41,918 nt of DNA from an uncultured Porphyromonadaceae bacterium (GTDB taxonomy: Bacteria; Bacteroidota; Bacteroidia; Bacteroidales; Muribaculaceae): NCBI GenBank assembly GCA_900540205.1, contig UQER01000024.1, positions 1-41,918 on the forward strand, read 5' to 3'. The translations under genes and the position numbers were made by a program. Below are positions 34,874 through 41,918 of the stretch, in pieces; positions within the stretch are counted from its first letter, which is position 1; every line of letters starts with the position of its first letter. The notes below the pieces were generated by a model, which saw only the letters and a list, made by a program, of their open reading frames with translations, had not been told where the DNA came from and ran no database searches.

Positions 34874-35757
34874 AGGCGCACTTCCCCGTATTGGCCCAGT
34901 TTCAGGCGTCCGTCGTTTCTGACTGCGATTTTGACCGCATACACCAGATTGGCGCGCGAATCGTTGGTCTGTATGGATTTTGGCGTGAATTCACTCTCCT
35001 GCGCTATCCATGTTATTTTTCCCGGATACTCGTATTGTTCATCGCCACCGAAATCGGCGATTACCGTCACCGGTTGGCCTATGCGTATGTCGGCCAGCTG
35101 CGAGGCTGTGAAATAGCTGCGCAGATAGATGCCGCCGAGATCGGCAACGGTGAACAGCGGCCGTCCGGGAGTGGCGAATTCGCCGGCCTCGGCATATTTC
35201 TGCAACACTGTGCCGCCGACAGGGGCTGTGATGATACTTTTCACAATCTGTTCCTGAATCTGTTCACGCTGATACTGGAGGGCCACGGCGTTGTCGGAGA
35301 TGGATGTCTTGCTTTTTCCGAGTGTGGATAGCAGTCCGTCGAGCTGGGCACGCAGCGTGCGCAGCGTGGCTTCGGCATCGTCGCTCTGCTTCTGTGTGGC
35401 GGCTCCGTCGGCCAGCAGACGACTTATGCGGTTGCATTCATGCTGCTGGTGGGCTATCTGCGACCGCAGGGCAGAGGCCTGGGCCGCTATGTCTGGCGAT
35501 GAATTTTCAGTGGATGCCTGCTGGCTCTGCAGCTGTTTGTACTGGAGGGTCAGCATGGTGGTATCCACCACCCCGACACGTTGGCCGCGGACAATGCTGT
35601 CGCCCTCGGTCAGGTCGAGTGAAAGAATCTTTCCGCTCGTCTCGGCCGACACGGTTATAGTGGTGGCTTCGAAAATGCCGGTGGCGTCGTAGTCCGGCTT
35701 GCTGTGGCATGATGCAAGTGAGAGTGCCACAAGGGGGAGCAGTATCGTATTTTTCAT
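34870..35757 (-). CDS. HlyD-family membrane fusion lipoprotein (YbhG-like)
   Basis: A 295-residue periplasmic adaptor. Lipobox LSLASC gives Cys17. The first half-lipoyl motif lies near ATTITVSAETSGKILSLDLTEGDSIVRGQ, then a long coiled-coil hairpin (about 75-165), the second half-lipoyl (ITAPVGGTVLQKYAEAGEFATPGRP) and a beta barrel. It joins the inner-membrane ABC exporter to TolC. A 4-bp ATGA overlap with tolC precedes it. The coiled coil fits a periplasmic tunnel of usual size. Confidence 0.9.
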   Translation of the reverse strand: MKNTILLPLVALSLASCHSKPDYDATGIFEATTITVSAETSGKILSLDLTEGDSIVRGQRVGVVDTTMLTLQYKQLQSQQASTENSSPDIAAQASALRSQIAHQQHECNRISRLLADGAATQKQSDDAEATLRTLRAQLDGLLSTLGKSKTSISDNAVALQYQREQIQEQIVKSIITAPVGGTVLQKYAEAGEFATPGRPLFTVADLGGIYLRSYFTASQLADIRIGQPVTVIADFGGDEQYEYPGKITWIAQESEFTPKSIQTNDSRANLVYAVKIAVRNDGRLKLGQYGEVRL

Positions 35758-37034
35758 CGGTTGAGAGTGTATTTAAGTTGATAAATGCTTTGCAGCAGCT
35801 GAATTTCGTGGTAGCTGGAAGTGAGCCGTGCCTGATTTTCGTCGGTTATCTTGGTGAGGAGCGCAGTGGCGTCGATCACGCCGTTCCTCAGTTGCGATTC
35901 GGCGGCGCGCCGCACGTTGGTGCGGAGTGCCACTATCCGCGCATCGTCCCTGATGATTTCTTCAAGCTCGGTGATGCGTGCGCTCTGCGACTGTGTCTGC
36001 AGGCGAGTGTTGAACAGAAACACCTCGCGGTCAGCCTGGATATTCCCGTTGGCCACGCGCAGTTTCTGCAGGTTGTTCTTCTTCGTGTAGAATGAGCTGA
36101 TGTTCCATGTGATTTTCACTCCGGCAAGGATGTTGAACGAAAGGTCGCGGTTCATCATGTTCTCGAAATAGTTGAATCCGGGGTATCCGTAATATGCCTG
36201 TGCGAACAGCCCGATTCTTGGCATCATGTCGGCGTGGATGTTGCCGCTGCGGGCATCGTTGCTTTGTGTCTGGGCGGCGAACAGATTCAGTTCCGGGCGT
36301 GCCGGGGTGAGGGTGTCGGGCATTACGGGCTGCGGTTTGACAAGCGGCGTGGCGGTCATATCCTTTCCGGTGTACAGTCCTAACAGAGTGCGGTAAGTGA
36401 GCGCGGCGCTTTCGGTCTGTGTAATCTGCTGCCCTACGGAAAGATATTGCGCCTCAACCATGTCCACATCGCTCTGCATGGCCGTGCCGTTGGCCTTCAT
36501 CGTCCGGAGCATCGCGAGGTTGCTTTCGAGAAGCGTCTGCGTCAGCCGGGCCTGTGCTGTCTGTTCCTCGAGCAGGAGAATACTGAAAAACAGGTTCTCA
36601 ACCCGTTCCCTGACGGCGTAGAGCTGCACATCGAGGGCTGCCGTGCGTTCGGCATGCATCGCCTCCTCCACTTCGCGGCGCGATTTCGATATGCCGCCGT
36701 CCCAGATGGTCTGGCCTACATCTACTCCAACTTTGTACTGCACTTTTTCCATGCCGGGAATGCCGGTGCCCATTCTGTCCATGATGTCGGACAGGGCGGT
36801 GGGAAACGAGGGTACGGCATTCTGTACCGTGGCCTGGCCGTAGGCGTTGAGCTGTGGCAGCCAGGTCTTGTTGATGTCCGAGAGGTCGATGCTGCGGGTC
36901 TGATGCAGCAGATCGTACTTCTGAATGAGCGGATAATTCTCCCGGGCGAGGTCAACGCATTGTTCCACCGTGATCTGTGCGGTGGCTGCGAATGCTGCTA
37001 ATGATAATGTGAAAAATAAAAGGCGTCGTAGCAT
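35754..37034 (-). CDS. TolC-family outer membrane efflux protein
   Basis: A 426-residue protein with a cleavable signal peptide (about 1-19, AAFAATAQ) and the two long helical repeats of the TolC family, including ITVEQCVDLARENYPLIQKYDL and the second-half KITWNISSFYTKKNNLQ. TolC forms the trimeric outer-membrane channel of tripartite exporters. It is 45 bp after the TetR gene and overlaps the adaptor gene by 4 bp. Confidence 0.9.
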   Translation of the reverse strand: MLRRLLFFTLSLAAFAATAQITVEQCVDLARENYPLIQKYDLLHQTRSIDLSDINKTWLPQLNAYGQATVQNAVPSFPTALSDIMDRMGTGIPGMEKVQYKVGVDVGQTIWDGGISKSRREVEEAMHAERTAALDVQLYAVRERVENLFFSILLLEEQTAQARLTQTLLESNLAMLRTMKANGTAMQSDVDMVEAQYLSVGQQITQTESAALTYRTLLGLYTGKDMTATPLVKPQPVMPDTLTPARPELNLFAAQTQSNDARSGNIHADMMPRIGLFAQAYYGYPGFNYFENMMNRDLSFNILAGVKITWNISSFYTKKNNLQKLRVANGNIQADREVFLFNTRLQTQSQSARITELEEIIRDDARIVALRTNVRRAAESQLRNGVIDATALLTKITDENQARLTSSYHEIQLLQSIYQLKYTLNR

Positions 37035-37079
37035 AATGGCGGGTATGTAAATTGAAACATCAGGGAGTGAGAGAGAGAC

Positions 37080-37709
37080 CTACAGGCCGAGCTTCCCGAG
37101 CACAGTTCTGACGTTTTCTTTTTTGCGCATTTCAAGGAATTCGTCTCTCCCTTCAAACAGGTTGCCGAATGAACTGCTTATCAGTGGTGCGGCAATGAAC
37201 GGGAACAGATTGAGCGATGCGATGTCGAGCATCAGCATGCGTGCGTCCACTGGCCGGCATTCTCCGCTGGCCGCTTTCCGGTCAATCTCGTTCTGCAGGG
37301 TGGTGATGGCTTTGGCGGCGATGGAGGCTATGCTGTTTTTTACCTGGTCGATGCGTTCGGGGTGCTCGTGCAGTTCGTTAAATATAAACCGGGGAAGGTG
37401 AGGATTCTCGGCTATGAAGTCGAAATGCTGCTCCACGCCTTGTTTGAGACGTTCGCGCAGGGGCAAGTCGGGGTTCCCGATAACGCCGAATATCACCCGT
37501 TTCAGCTTGTCCATCTTGTCAGCCACTATTTTTTCAAAAAGCTTCTCTTTGGTGCGGAAATAATAGTGCAGCATGGCGTGGGTCACTCCGGCAGCCTGAG
37601 CTATAGCCGTGGTCTTGGCTCCGGAGTACCCTTTTTCAAGAAACTCCCGTTCGGCAGCCTGTAGAATCAGGGCCTCGGTATCGCGCTGATGGTTATGTGG
37701 TTCGGTCAT
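37080..37709 (-). CDS. TetR/AcrR-family transcriptional regulator
   Basis: A 209-residue regulator. The N-terminal TetR HTH (about 12-58) includes ILQAAEREFLEKGYSGAKTT and VTHAMLHYYFRTKEKLFEKI. The C-terminal ligand-binding domain is all helical. It is the first gene of the exporter operon, an arrangement equal to CecR with ybhGFSR in E. coli, so it likely represses the operon and responds to a substrate of the pump. A possible operator (CGGTTT ... AAACCG, 37720-37748) lies just upstream. Confidence 0.92.
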   Translation of the reverse strand: MTEPHNHQRDTEALILQAAEREFLEKGYSGAKTTAIAQAAGVTHAMLHYYFRTKEKLFEKIVADKMDKLKRVIFGVIGNPDLPLRERLKQGVEQHFDFIAENPHLPRFIFNELHEHPERIDQVKNSIASIAAKAITTLQNEIDRKAASGECRPVDARMLMLDIASLNLFPFIAAPLISSSFGNLFEGRDEFLEMRKKENVRTVLGKLGL

Positions 37710-37719
37710 ATGAACAATG

Positions 37720-37748
37720 CGGTTTAACTTATTTGATTAACAAAACCG
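37720..37748. promoter_or_regulatory. Candidate TetR operator
   Basis: CGGTTT at 37720-37725 and AAACCG at 37743-37748 flank an AT-rich 17-bp centre and lie 11 bp upstream of the TetR gene. Position and dyad are right for autoregulation, but symmetry is limited. Confidence 0.3.
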
Positions 37749-37754
37749 TTAATG

Positions 37755-37762
37755 CAAATGTA
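37755..37762 (-). promoter_or_regulatory. -7 box for the TetR exporter operon
   Basis: Minus-strand TACATTTG matches TAnnTTTG, 46 bp upstream of the ATG at 37709, next to the dyad. No standard -33 element. Confidence 0.38.
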
Positions 37763-37800
37763 TCATATTTTATAAGTGGAATAAAAACGTTGCGGAACAT

Positions 37801-37828
37801 TTGGCATGAAAAAGGAAATAAATGCCAA
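37801..37828. repeat. Short inverted repeat TTGGCAT ... ATGCCAA
   Basis: Perfect 7-bp arms at 37801-37807 and 37822-37828 with a 14-nt A-rich spacer. It may be a protein-binding dyad or a small hairpin. Confidence 0.4.
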
Positions 37829-37838
37829 TAAAAAGCGC

Positions 37839-37908
37839 TTGCAGAGGAGCAAATGAGGTGTTGCAGAGGCGCAAAATGAGATAGGTTGCATCTCAAAATG
37901 AGAGGGGC
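37839..37908. repeat. Degenerate tandem repeat, three units of 22-25 bp
   Basis: Three consecutive units each begin TTGCA and share the core GCAAATGAG / GCAAAATGAG / TCAAAATGAG, at 37839-37860, 37861-37885 and 37886-37908. Units two and three share about 17 of 20 bases over CAAAATGAG...TGCAT. A TGAGAT/ATCTCA hairpin straddles units two and three. Non-coding. Confidence 0.6.
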
Positions 37909-38075
37909 TGCATACCGTGCCCGGGAAATTTGCGGCACTTACGAACCGGAGGGGGAGGACAATGTGTTGTTTATTATCATAAAGATGAGTGCACACGGGC
38001 GTTTCCATAAGTTTTGCCGATTGCGGCCATAGGAAAATCCCTTAAAAAATGCTTCCGCCACTTTCCGGGATGCTC

Positions 38076-38083
38076 TACTTTTG
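38076..38083 (+). promoter_or_regulatory. -7 box for the small membrane protein and ThrE cluster
   Basis: TACTTTTG matches the consensus, 43 bp upstream of the ATG at 38127. No clear -33 element. Confidence 0.45.
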
Positions 38084-38126
38084 CGGCGAAATAAGAAAAC
38101 AAGATAAACTTTTTAAAACTACGAAA

Positions 38127-38327
38127 ATGAGCGAACCGATGATTGTGTGGTGTGTGATAGCGGGAGTGCTGTTGCTCGCATTTGTGATCAGAGACATAGA
38201 AAAATCCCTTAACGGCAGACGTCGTCATGGCGCACATGGCGCTCACCATCTGTTCGGAATGGGAAAGGAGAGTGAGATGTTCTACATTCCCGGAGATGTG
38301 GACGATGAGGATGAGTTTGATGACTGA
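38127..38327 (+). CDS. Small single-pass membrane protein with acidic tail
   Basis: A 66-residue protein from the ATG at 38127. One hydrophobic helix (about 4-22: PMIVWCVIAGVLLLAFVI) is followed by a basic stretch (NGRRRHGAHGAHH) and a strongly acidic C-terminus (DVDDEDEFDD). The frame opens earlier, but this start follows the -7 box by a normal distance. Its stop codon overlaps the likely start of the ThrE subunit gene by 8 bp (ATGACTGA), which indicates translational coupling and a shared function. It could be a small partner of the exporter. No family is recognised. Confidence 0.6.
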   Translation: MSEPMIVWCVIAGVLLLAFVIRDIEKSLNGRRRHGAHGAHHLFGMGKESEMFYIPGDVDDEDEFDD

Positions 38328-39126
38328 CACAGAATGTTGCAGCCCTTGCGGTGACACACAGCTGCGCCCCGCGGCGGAATTTCTTGCCGAGTATGCCGCA
38401 TGGCTGCTGGGCTGCGGCGCTACATGCATACGCATTGAAAAGAATACCCGAAGAATGGCCGAACGGTTCGGCTTGGAGTTCGATATCTCCATAATGCCAA
38501 CACATGTGGTGGTGTCGGTAGGGGGAGGAGGCAGCGGCGGATATGTGCAGCCATGTGTAGTTATGCACAAGGTGGCGGCGTGCGGCATAAATTTCAATCT
38601 CAACGCCCGCCTGAGTCGTCTGAGCTGGAAGGTGGCCGACCTGCATCTTGGTATCCGCGATGCAGAGCGGATGTTCGGAATGATAAAGCGCACCCGGACT
38701 ACCGGCCAATGGGAGGTGCTTCTGCTTGCGAGTCTGGCCAACGCCTCGTTCTGCCGCCTGTTCGGCGGAGATTTCACGGCAATGCTGATTGTGTTTGTCT
38801 CCACCGTTGCCGGCTACAGGCTCAAGCAGGTAATGCTTGAGGACAAACGGGATGTGCGCCTCACGTTTCTGTGCGCTTCGTTCTTCTCGGCGGCCATAAG
38901 CGCGGGCGGCCATGTGTTCGGCATCGGCTCCACGCCCGAGATCGCTTTGGGCACCAGTGTGCTGTATCTCATTCCCGGCGTGCCTTACATTAATGCCGTG
39001 AGCGATATGATCGACCGCCACTATCTGTGTGCTTTCAGCCGGTTTGCCGATGCTGTGGTGCTCACTGCCTGCCTGTCGGCTGGGCTGTGCGGCGGAATGC
39101 TTGTGTTGGGTTTAAGATGGTTTTAG
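38320..39126 (+). CDS. Threonine/serine exporter ThrE-family subunit (N-terminal domain type)
   Basis: A 268-residue protein from the ATG at 38320 (MTDTECCSPCGD); an ATG at 38311 is an alternative. It has a soluble N-terminal region (LAEYAAWLLGCGATCIRIEK ... MPTHVVVSV) and then about five helices, including LFGGDFTAMLIVFVSTVAGY and TSVLYLIPGVPYINAVSDM, which carries the family P-G-x-P-x-I-N motif. In Corynebacterium ThrE both halves are one protein; here, as in many bacteria, they are two genes. It exports amino acids such as threonine or serine with a proton. The second subunit follows after 3 bp. Confidence 0.9.
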   Translation: MTDTECCSPCGDTQLRPAAEFLAEYAAWLLGCGATCIRIEKNTRRMAERFGLEFDISIMPTHVVVSVGGGGSGGYVQPCVVMHKVAACGINFNLNARLSRLSWKVADLHLGIRDAERMFGMIKRTRTTGQWEVLLLASLANASFCRLFGGDFTAMLIVFVSTVAGYRLKQVMLEDKRDVRLTFLCASFFSAAISAGGHVFGIGSTPEIALGTSVLYLIPGVPYINAVSDMIDRHYLCAFSRFADAVVLTACLSAGLCGGMLVLGLRWF

Positions 39127-39129
39127 GTT

Positions 39130-39624
39130 ATGTGGAACGAATTGCTGATAAATATTTTTGAGGATGGATTGTTTGCGGCGATAGCGGCCATCGGTTTTTC
39201 CAGTATAAGCAACACCCCGCGCCGCGCCTATCTCACCTGCGGGCTGATTGCCGCCGCCGGGCATGCGGTGCGCTATGTGCTCATGCTGCCACAGCTTGGC
39301 GGAATGCACATCATCCTGGCAAGCACCATCGCCTCGTTCACCATCGGGGTGCTGGCGGTGCTTTTTGCCCCCCGTATCAAGTGTCCGGCCGAAGTGTGCT
39401 TCTTCCCGGCGTTGCTCCCCATGATTCCGGGGATGTATGCCTACCGCACGGTCGAGGCCATGCTCTCGTGCCTGTATCACACGCAGGAAGAGGAGTTCGG
39501 ACATTACCTCTATCTGCTGTCGTACAACGGACTTACCTGCGCGTTCATCATTTTAGGGATGGTCATAGGTGCAACGGTGCCGGTGTTTCTGTTTAAAAAA
39601 CTGTCGTTCACCGCTACAAGATAA
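39130..39624 (+). CDS. Threonine/serine exporter ThrE-family small subunit
   Basis: A 164-residue membrane protein with about five helices, matching the C-terminal (ThrE_2/DUF3815-like) half. Signature segments are ISNTPRRAYLTCGLIAAAGH, ASFTIGVLAVLFAPRIKCPA and FFPALLPMIPGMYAYRTVEA, the last mirroring the P-G motif of the large subunit. It begins 3 bp after the large subunit stop and must form the complete transporter with it. Confidence 0.9.
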   Translation: MWNELLINIFEDGLFAAIAAIGFSSISNTPRRAYLTCGLIAAAGHAVRYVLMLPQLGGMHIILASTIASFTIGVLAVLFAPRIKCPAEVCFFPALLPMIPGMYAYRTVEAMLSCLYHTQEEEFGHYLYLLSYNGLTCAFIILGMVIGATVPVFLFKKLSFTATR

Positions 39625-39636
39625 TGTGGAAATAAA

Positions 39637-39644
39637 TAATTTTG
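39637..39644 (+). promoter_or_regulatory. -7 box for the LysR gene
   Basis: TAATTTTG matches the consensus and ends 7 nt before the ATG at 39652, so the transcript would have almost no leader. No standard -33 element; it may instead be cotranscribed with the ThrE genes (27 bp gap). Confidence 0.4.
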
Positions 39645-39651
39645 CAGTTGA

Positions 39652-40551
39652 ATGGAACTGAGACAATTAAAATACTTCGTAAAGGCGGCCGAGACGCTGA
39701 ACTTTTCGGACGCGGCCCGTGCGCTCAACATAGCGCAAAGCTCACTGTCGCAGCAGATAAAACAGCTTGAGGAGGAGCTTGACATGCAGCTTTTCCTGCG
39801 CAACAGCCACTCCATCAGGCTCACCGAGGCCGGGGAGATGATGTTGCCGCTCGCTTTGCGTACCATCCACGATGCGGAGACCTGCACCGACCGCATCCGC
39901 GACCTCAAAAAGCTCCTCACCGGCACGCTGAACATAGGCGTGACACATTCGTTCAGCCCGATTCTCACCGAGACGGTGGTATCGTTCATGAAGCTTTATC
40001 CGGGCATAAAGCTGAACATCGTCTACAAGCAGATGAACGAGCTGATGGAACTGCTGGCCGGCAGGGATATAGATTTTGTGCTCGCTTTCAAACCCTCGTG
40101 CCCAATGCCCGATGTGGAGTCGCACATATTGTTCCAGAACTCGCTGGCGGCCGTTGTCAGCTCCTCGCATCCGCTGGCCCGCCAGGAGAAGGTGACCCTT
40201 TCCGAATTGCAGAAATATGAACTTGCATTGCCCTGCCGCGGCCTTCAGGCACGCAACGCTTTCGACAGCGTGGCGGCTGCCTACGACGGATTCAAAATCC
40301 GCATCGAGCTGAACGAGGTGAACATCCTGCTGAAGCTTGTGAGGCAGACGCATCTTGTCACCGTGCTCGCCGAGGATTCAATCTACAACGAGCACGATGT
40401 CAAGGCTGTGCCTCTGGCCGTTCCCGCCAACGAGATGGCCGGGTGCGTGCATATACTGAAGGACACCTACCACAAGCAGTCGATGCGGGAGTTTGTGCGT
40501 CTGCTCAGCGAATCGCTCGCCGTGAAGCAGCGCCAGAACTCCTGGCTGTGA
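39652..40551 (+). CDS. LysR-family transcriptional regulator
   Basis: A 299-residue regulator. The N-terminal winged HTH (MELRQLKYFVKAAETLNFSD ... IAQSSLSQQIKQLEEELDMQLF) is typical, then a linker helix and a periplasmic-binding-protein-like effector domain (about 90-299). It lies 27 bp after the ThrE small subunit on the same strand, so it may control the exporter in response to an amino acid; this is inferred from position. The inducer is not known. Confidence 0.92.
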   Translation: MELRQLKYFVKAAETLNFSDAARALNIAQSSLSQQIKQLEEELDMQLFLRNSHSIRLTEAGEMMLPLALRTIHDAETCTDRIRDLKKLLTGTLNIGVTHSFSPILTETVVSFMKLYPGIKLNIVYKQMNELMELLAGRDIDFVLAFKPSCPMPDVESHILFQNSLAAVVSSSHPLARQEKVTLSELQKYELALPCRGLQARNAFDSVAAAYDGFKIRIELNEVNILLKLVRQTHLVTVLAEDSIYNEHDVKAVPLAVPANEMAGCVHILKDTYHKQSMREFVRLLSESLAVKQRQNSWL

Positions 40552-40559
40552 GGCGCGGG

Positions 40560-41918
40560 TTATTTTACGTGGATGGTGCGACGGAATTTGATGTCGCCCG
40601 AGGCCGCTCCCACCTGAATCTCGAATTCTCCGGGCTCAACGATGCGCTGCAGGCGCTCGTTGTACAGTGCAAGCTCGTCAACCGGAATTGAGAATTCCAC
40701 CTCCTTTTCCTGACCCGGCTCAAGGTTGATTTTCTTAAACGCCTTGAGTTGCTGTATGGGTGTGTTGACCGAGCTGAAGTTGTCGCGGACGTAAACCTGC
40801 ACCACCTCTTTGCCGGCACGCTTGCCGGTGTTTTTTACCGTCAGTTTGATTTTGATTTCATTGTCAGGCGAGAAAATGGAATCGTTGAGCTGCATGTTGT
40901 CATATTTGAAATCGGTGTAGCTCAGACCGTGACCGAAAGGCCAGAGGGCATAGGGTTTCTCAAAAATGTAGTGTCCGCTGGGTTCGTCATAGCTTCCCCC
41001 CTTGTCGTAAATCTGTTCGCGGTCGGAGGGGTAATAGTTGTAGAAACAGGGCGTGTTGCCGGTGCTTCTCGGGAACGATACGTTCAGACGTCCCGAGGGA
41101 TTCACATTGCCGAAAAGCACGTCGGCCATGGCGTTGCCCTGCTGTTCGCCGCCGTAGAACTGTAGCACAACTGCATCGGCGTTCTCCTTGGCCCAGGTCA
41201 TTACGAGCGGTTTGCCGGTTATGAGCACCACAATCATCGGTTTGCCGGTGGCTTTCACCGCTTTGAGCAGGTCGAGCTGACGGCCGGGGAGGTCGAGCGA
41301 CGAGAGGTCGAACCCTTCGCCCGAAGTGACTTTCTTCGATTTGGCATCCCTTCCCAGCCAGATACTGCGTGTGCCCACGGCCACAATGGCGATGTCGCTC
41401 TGTGCGGCCAGTTCTGCGGCTTTGGCTATGTCGGTGTCATTCTGGCTCCACCAGTCGCATCCGTCGAGCTGACGCACCTCAATGTCATTGCCCACGAGGT
41501 TTTTAAGCCCGTCGAACAGTGTGACGCATTCGTGGTGGTCAAAATCCACCCATGCATAGTCGCCGGGGACGCCGTAGTTGCTGTTGGGGCCGAGAAGAGC
41601 TATCGATTTGTATTTCGACCGGTCGAGAGGGAGGATGCCGTTCTTGTTGTCAAGCAGGACAATGCTTTCGTCGGCAATCTCCTTGGCCAGGGCCACATGT
41701 TCCTTGCTTCTCACTACATTGTCCACGTTGTCGGGTTGGCCGAACGGGTCGTCGAACAGACCGAGGCGGAATTTGGCGGTGAGTACGCGGCGGCATGCGC
41801 GGTCAACATACGATTCGTCGACGGAGCCGTTCTTCACCTGGTCCTCCAGAGTGGTGTAGGCCGAGTCCCACACATCCATGTCGATACCTGCCATGAGCGA
41901 GCGGCGGGCAGCCTCTTC
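40560..41918 (-). CDS. GH3 beta-glucosidase, C-terminal part (5' end cut by window edge)
   Basis: The open frame runs to the window edge with EEAARRSLMAGIDMDVWD at its visible start, so the N-terminal barrel and the catalytic Asp lie outside. What remains is the tail of the first domain, the GH3 C-terminal alpha/beta sandwich (IAIVAVGTRSIWLG; TSGEGFDLSSLDLPG with the candidate acid/base Glu; GKPMIVVLITGKPLVMTW; GNVNPSGRLNVSFP), and a fibronectin III-like domain (TVKNTGKRAGKEVVQVYV ... LYNERLQRIVEPGEFEIQVG). BglX-type enzymes hydrolyse beta-linked glucosides or xylosides in the periplasm. It converges on the LysR gene, 8 bp apart, with no obvious terminator. Confidence 0.9.
   Translation of the reverse strand, partial: EEAARRSLMAGIDMDVWDSAYTTLEDQVKNGSVDESYVDRACRRVLTAKFRLGLFDDPFGQPDNVDNVVRSKEHVALAKEIADESIVLLDNKNGILPLDRSKYKSIALLGPNSNYGVPGDYAWVDFDHHECVTLFDGLKNLVGNDIEVRQLDGCDWWSQNDTDIAKAAELAAQSDIAIVAVGTRSIWLGRDAKSKKVTSGEGFDLSSLDLPGRQLDLLKAVKATGKPMIVVLITGKPLVMTWAKENADAVVLQFYGGEQQGNAMADVLFGNVNPSGRLNVSFPRSTGNTPCFYNYYPSDREQIYDKGGSYDEPSGHYIFEKPYALWPFGHGLSYTDFKYDNMQLNDSIFSPDNEIKIKLTVKNTGKRAGKEVVQVYVRDNFSSVNTPIQQLKAFKKINLEPGQEKEVEFSIPVDELALYNERLQRIVEPGEFEIQVGAASGDIKFRRTIHVK

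Larger units (their letters stand above)
37710..38126. other. 417-bp intergenic region between divergent TetR operon and ThrE cluster
   Basis: It holds the TetR promoter and possible operator, a TTGGCAT/ATGCCAA inverted repeat (37801-37828), a degenerate tandem repeat (37839-37908), and the promoter of the small membrane protein. No gene is seen; possible frames on the minus strand are low-quality. Confidence 0.6.

Noticed and set aside
37839..37908. CRISPR array
   Set aside because: Units are contiguous, degenerate and without unique spacers, and no cas genes are in the window.

Overview
The window looks like a chromosomal segment of a Bacteroidales bacterium, most likely a Muribaculaceae-type gut commensal; this is inferred, since no 16S gene is present. 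The evidence is the recurrent Bacteroidota promoter signature (TTTG or TTG, 19-20 nt, then TAnnTTTG), the absence of clear Shine-Dalgarno sites, a TamL-type Omp85 lipoprotein, the rpsF-rpsR-rplI order, a membrane-anchored HTH protein and a C-terminal tail resembling Bacteroidota secretion/sorting tails. Coding DNA is GC-rich; intergenic DNA is AT-rich. No phage, transposase, integron or CRISPR array was seen.

Layout. 1-7.7 kb (minus strand): the end-truncated AspT/YidE-type transporter, then a probable housekeeping cluster read as ruvX, def, ettA, tamL, gph. 7.9-8.7 kb: a tiny membrane protein and a PepSY-like secreted protein converging on a shared terminator. 8.7-11.5 kb: an accessory stretch with a TCGCGA-rich inverted repeat, three small four-helix membrane proteins and a membrane-tethered HTH protein. 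11.6-12.8 kb: ribosomal operon rpsF-rpsR-rplI. 13-15.7 kb: a secreted M6-type metalloprotease and tRNA-Pro(GGG). 16-19.8 kb: polysaccharide deacetylase, GT2 and GT39 glycosyltransferases, resembling the ArnD/ArnC/ArnT chemistry set. 19.9-24.1 kb: MATE exporter, TPR protein and GH51 arabinofuranosidase. 24.3-26.5 kb: a two-component system. 26.7-30.4 kb: a promoter-terminator unit without a gene, an ArgC homologue that has lost its catalytic cysteine, a WecA/TagO-type phosphosugar transferase and fabD. 30.7-31 kb: a very small acidic lipoprotein behind a consensus promoter. 31-37.7 kb: a seven-gene TetR-TolC-HlyD-ATPase-ATPase-permease-permease operon, the split-gene counterpart of E. coli ybhGFSR. 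38.1-40.6 kb: a small membrane protein coupled to a two-subunit ThrE exporter and a LysR regulator. 40.6 kb to the end: a truncated GH3 beta-glucosidase.

How the genes fit together. Much of the window serves the envelope: outer-membrane biogenesis (TamL), lipid-linked sugar chemistry (WecA-like, GT2, GT39, deacetylase), fatty-acid initiation (FabD) and several exporters. GH51 and GH3 enzymes fit a plant-glycan-degrading lifestyle. The most unusual items are the cysteine-less ArgC homologue, the HTH plus three-membrane-protein cluster, the pentapeptide-repeat lipoprotein, the orphan transcript unit at 26.7 kb and the TCGCGA inverted repeat.
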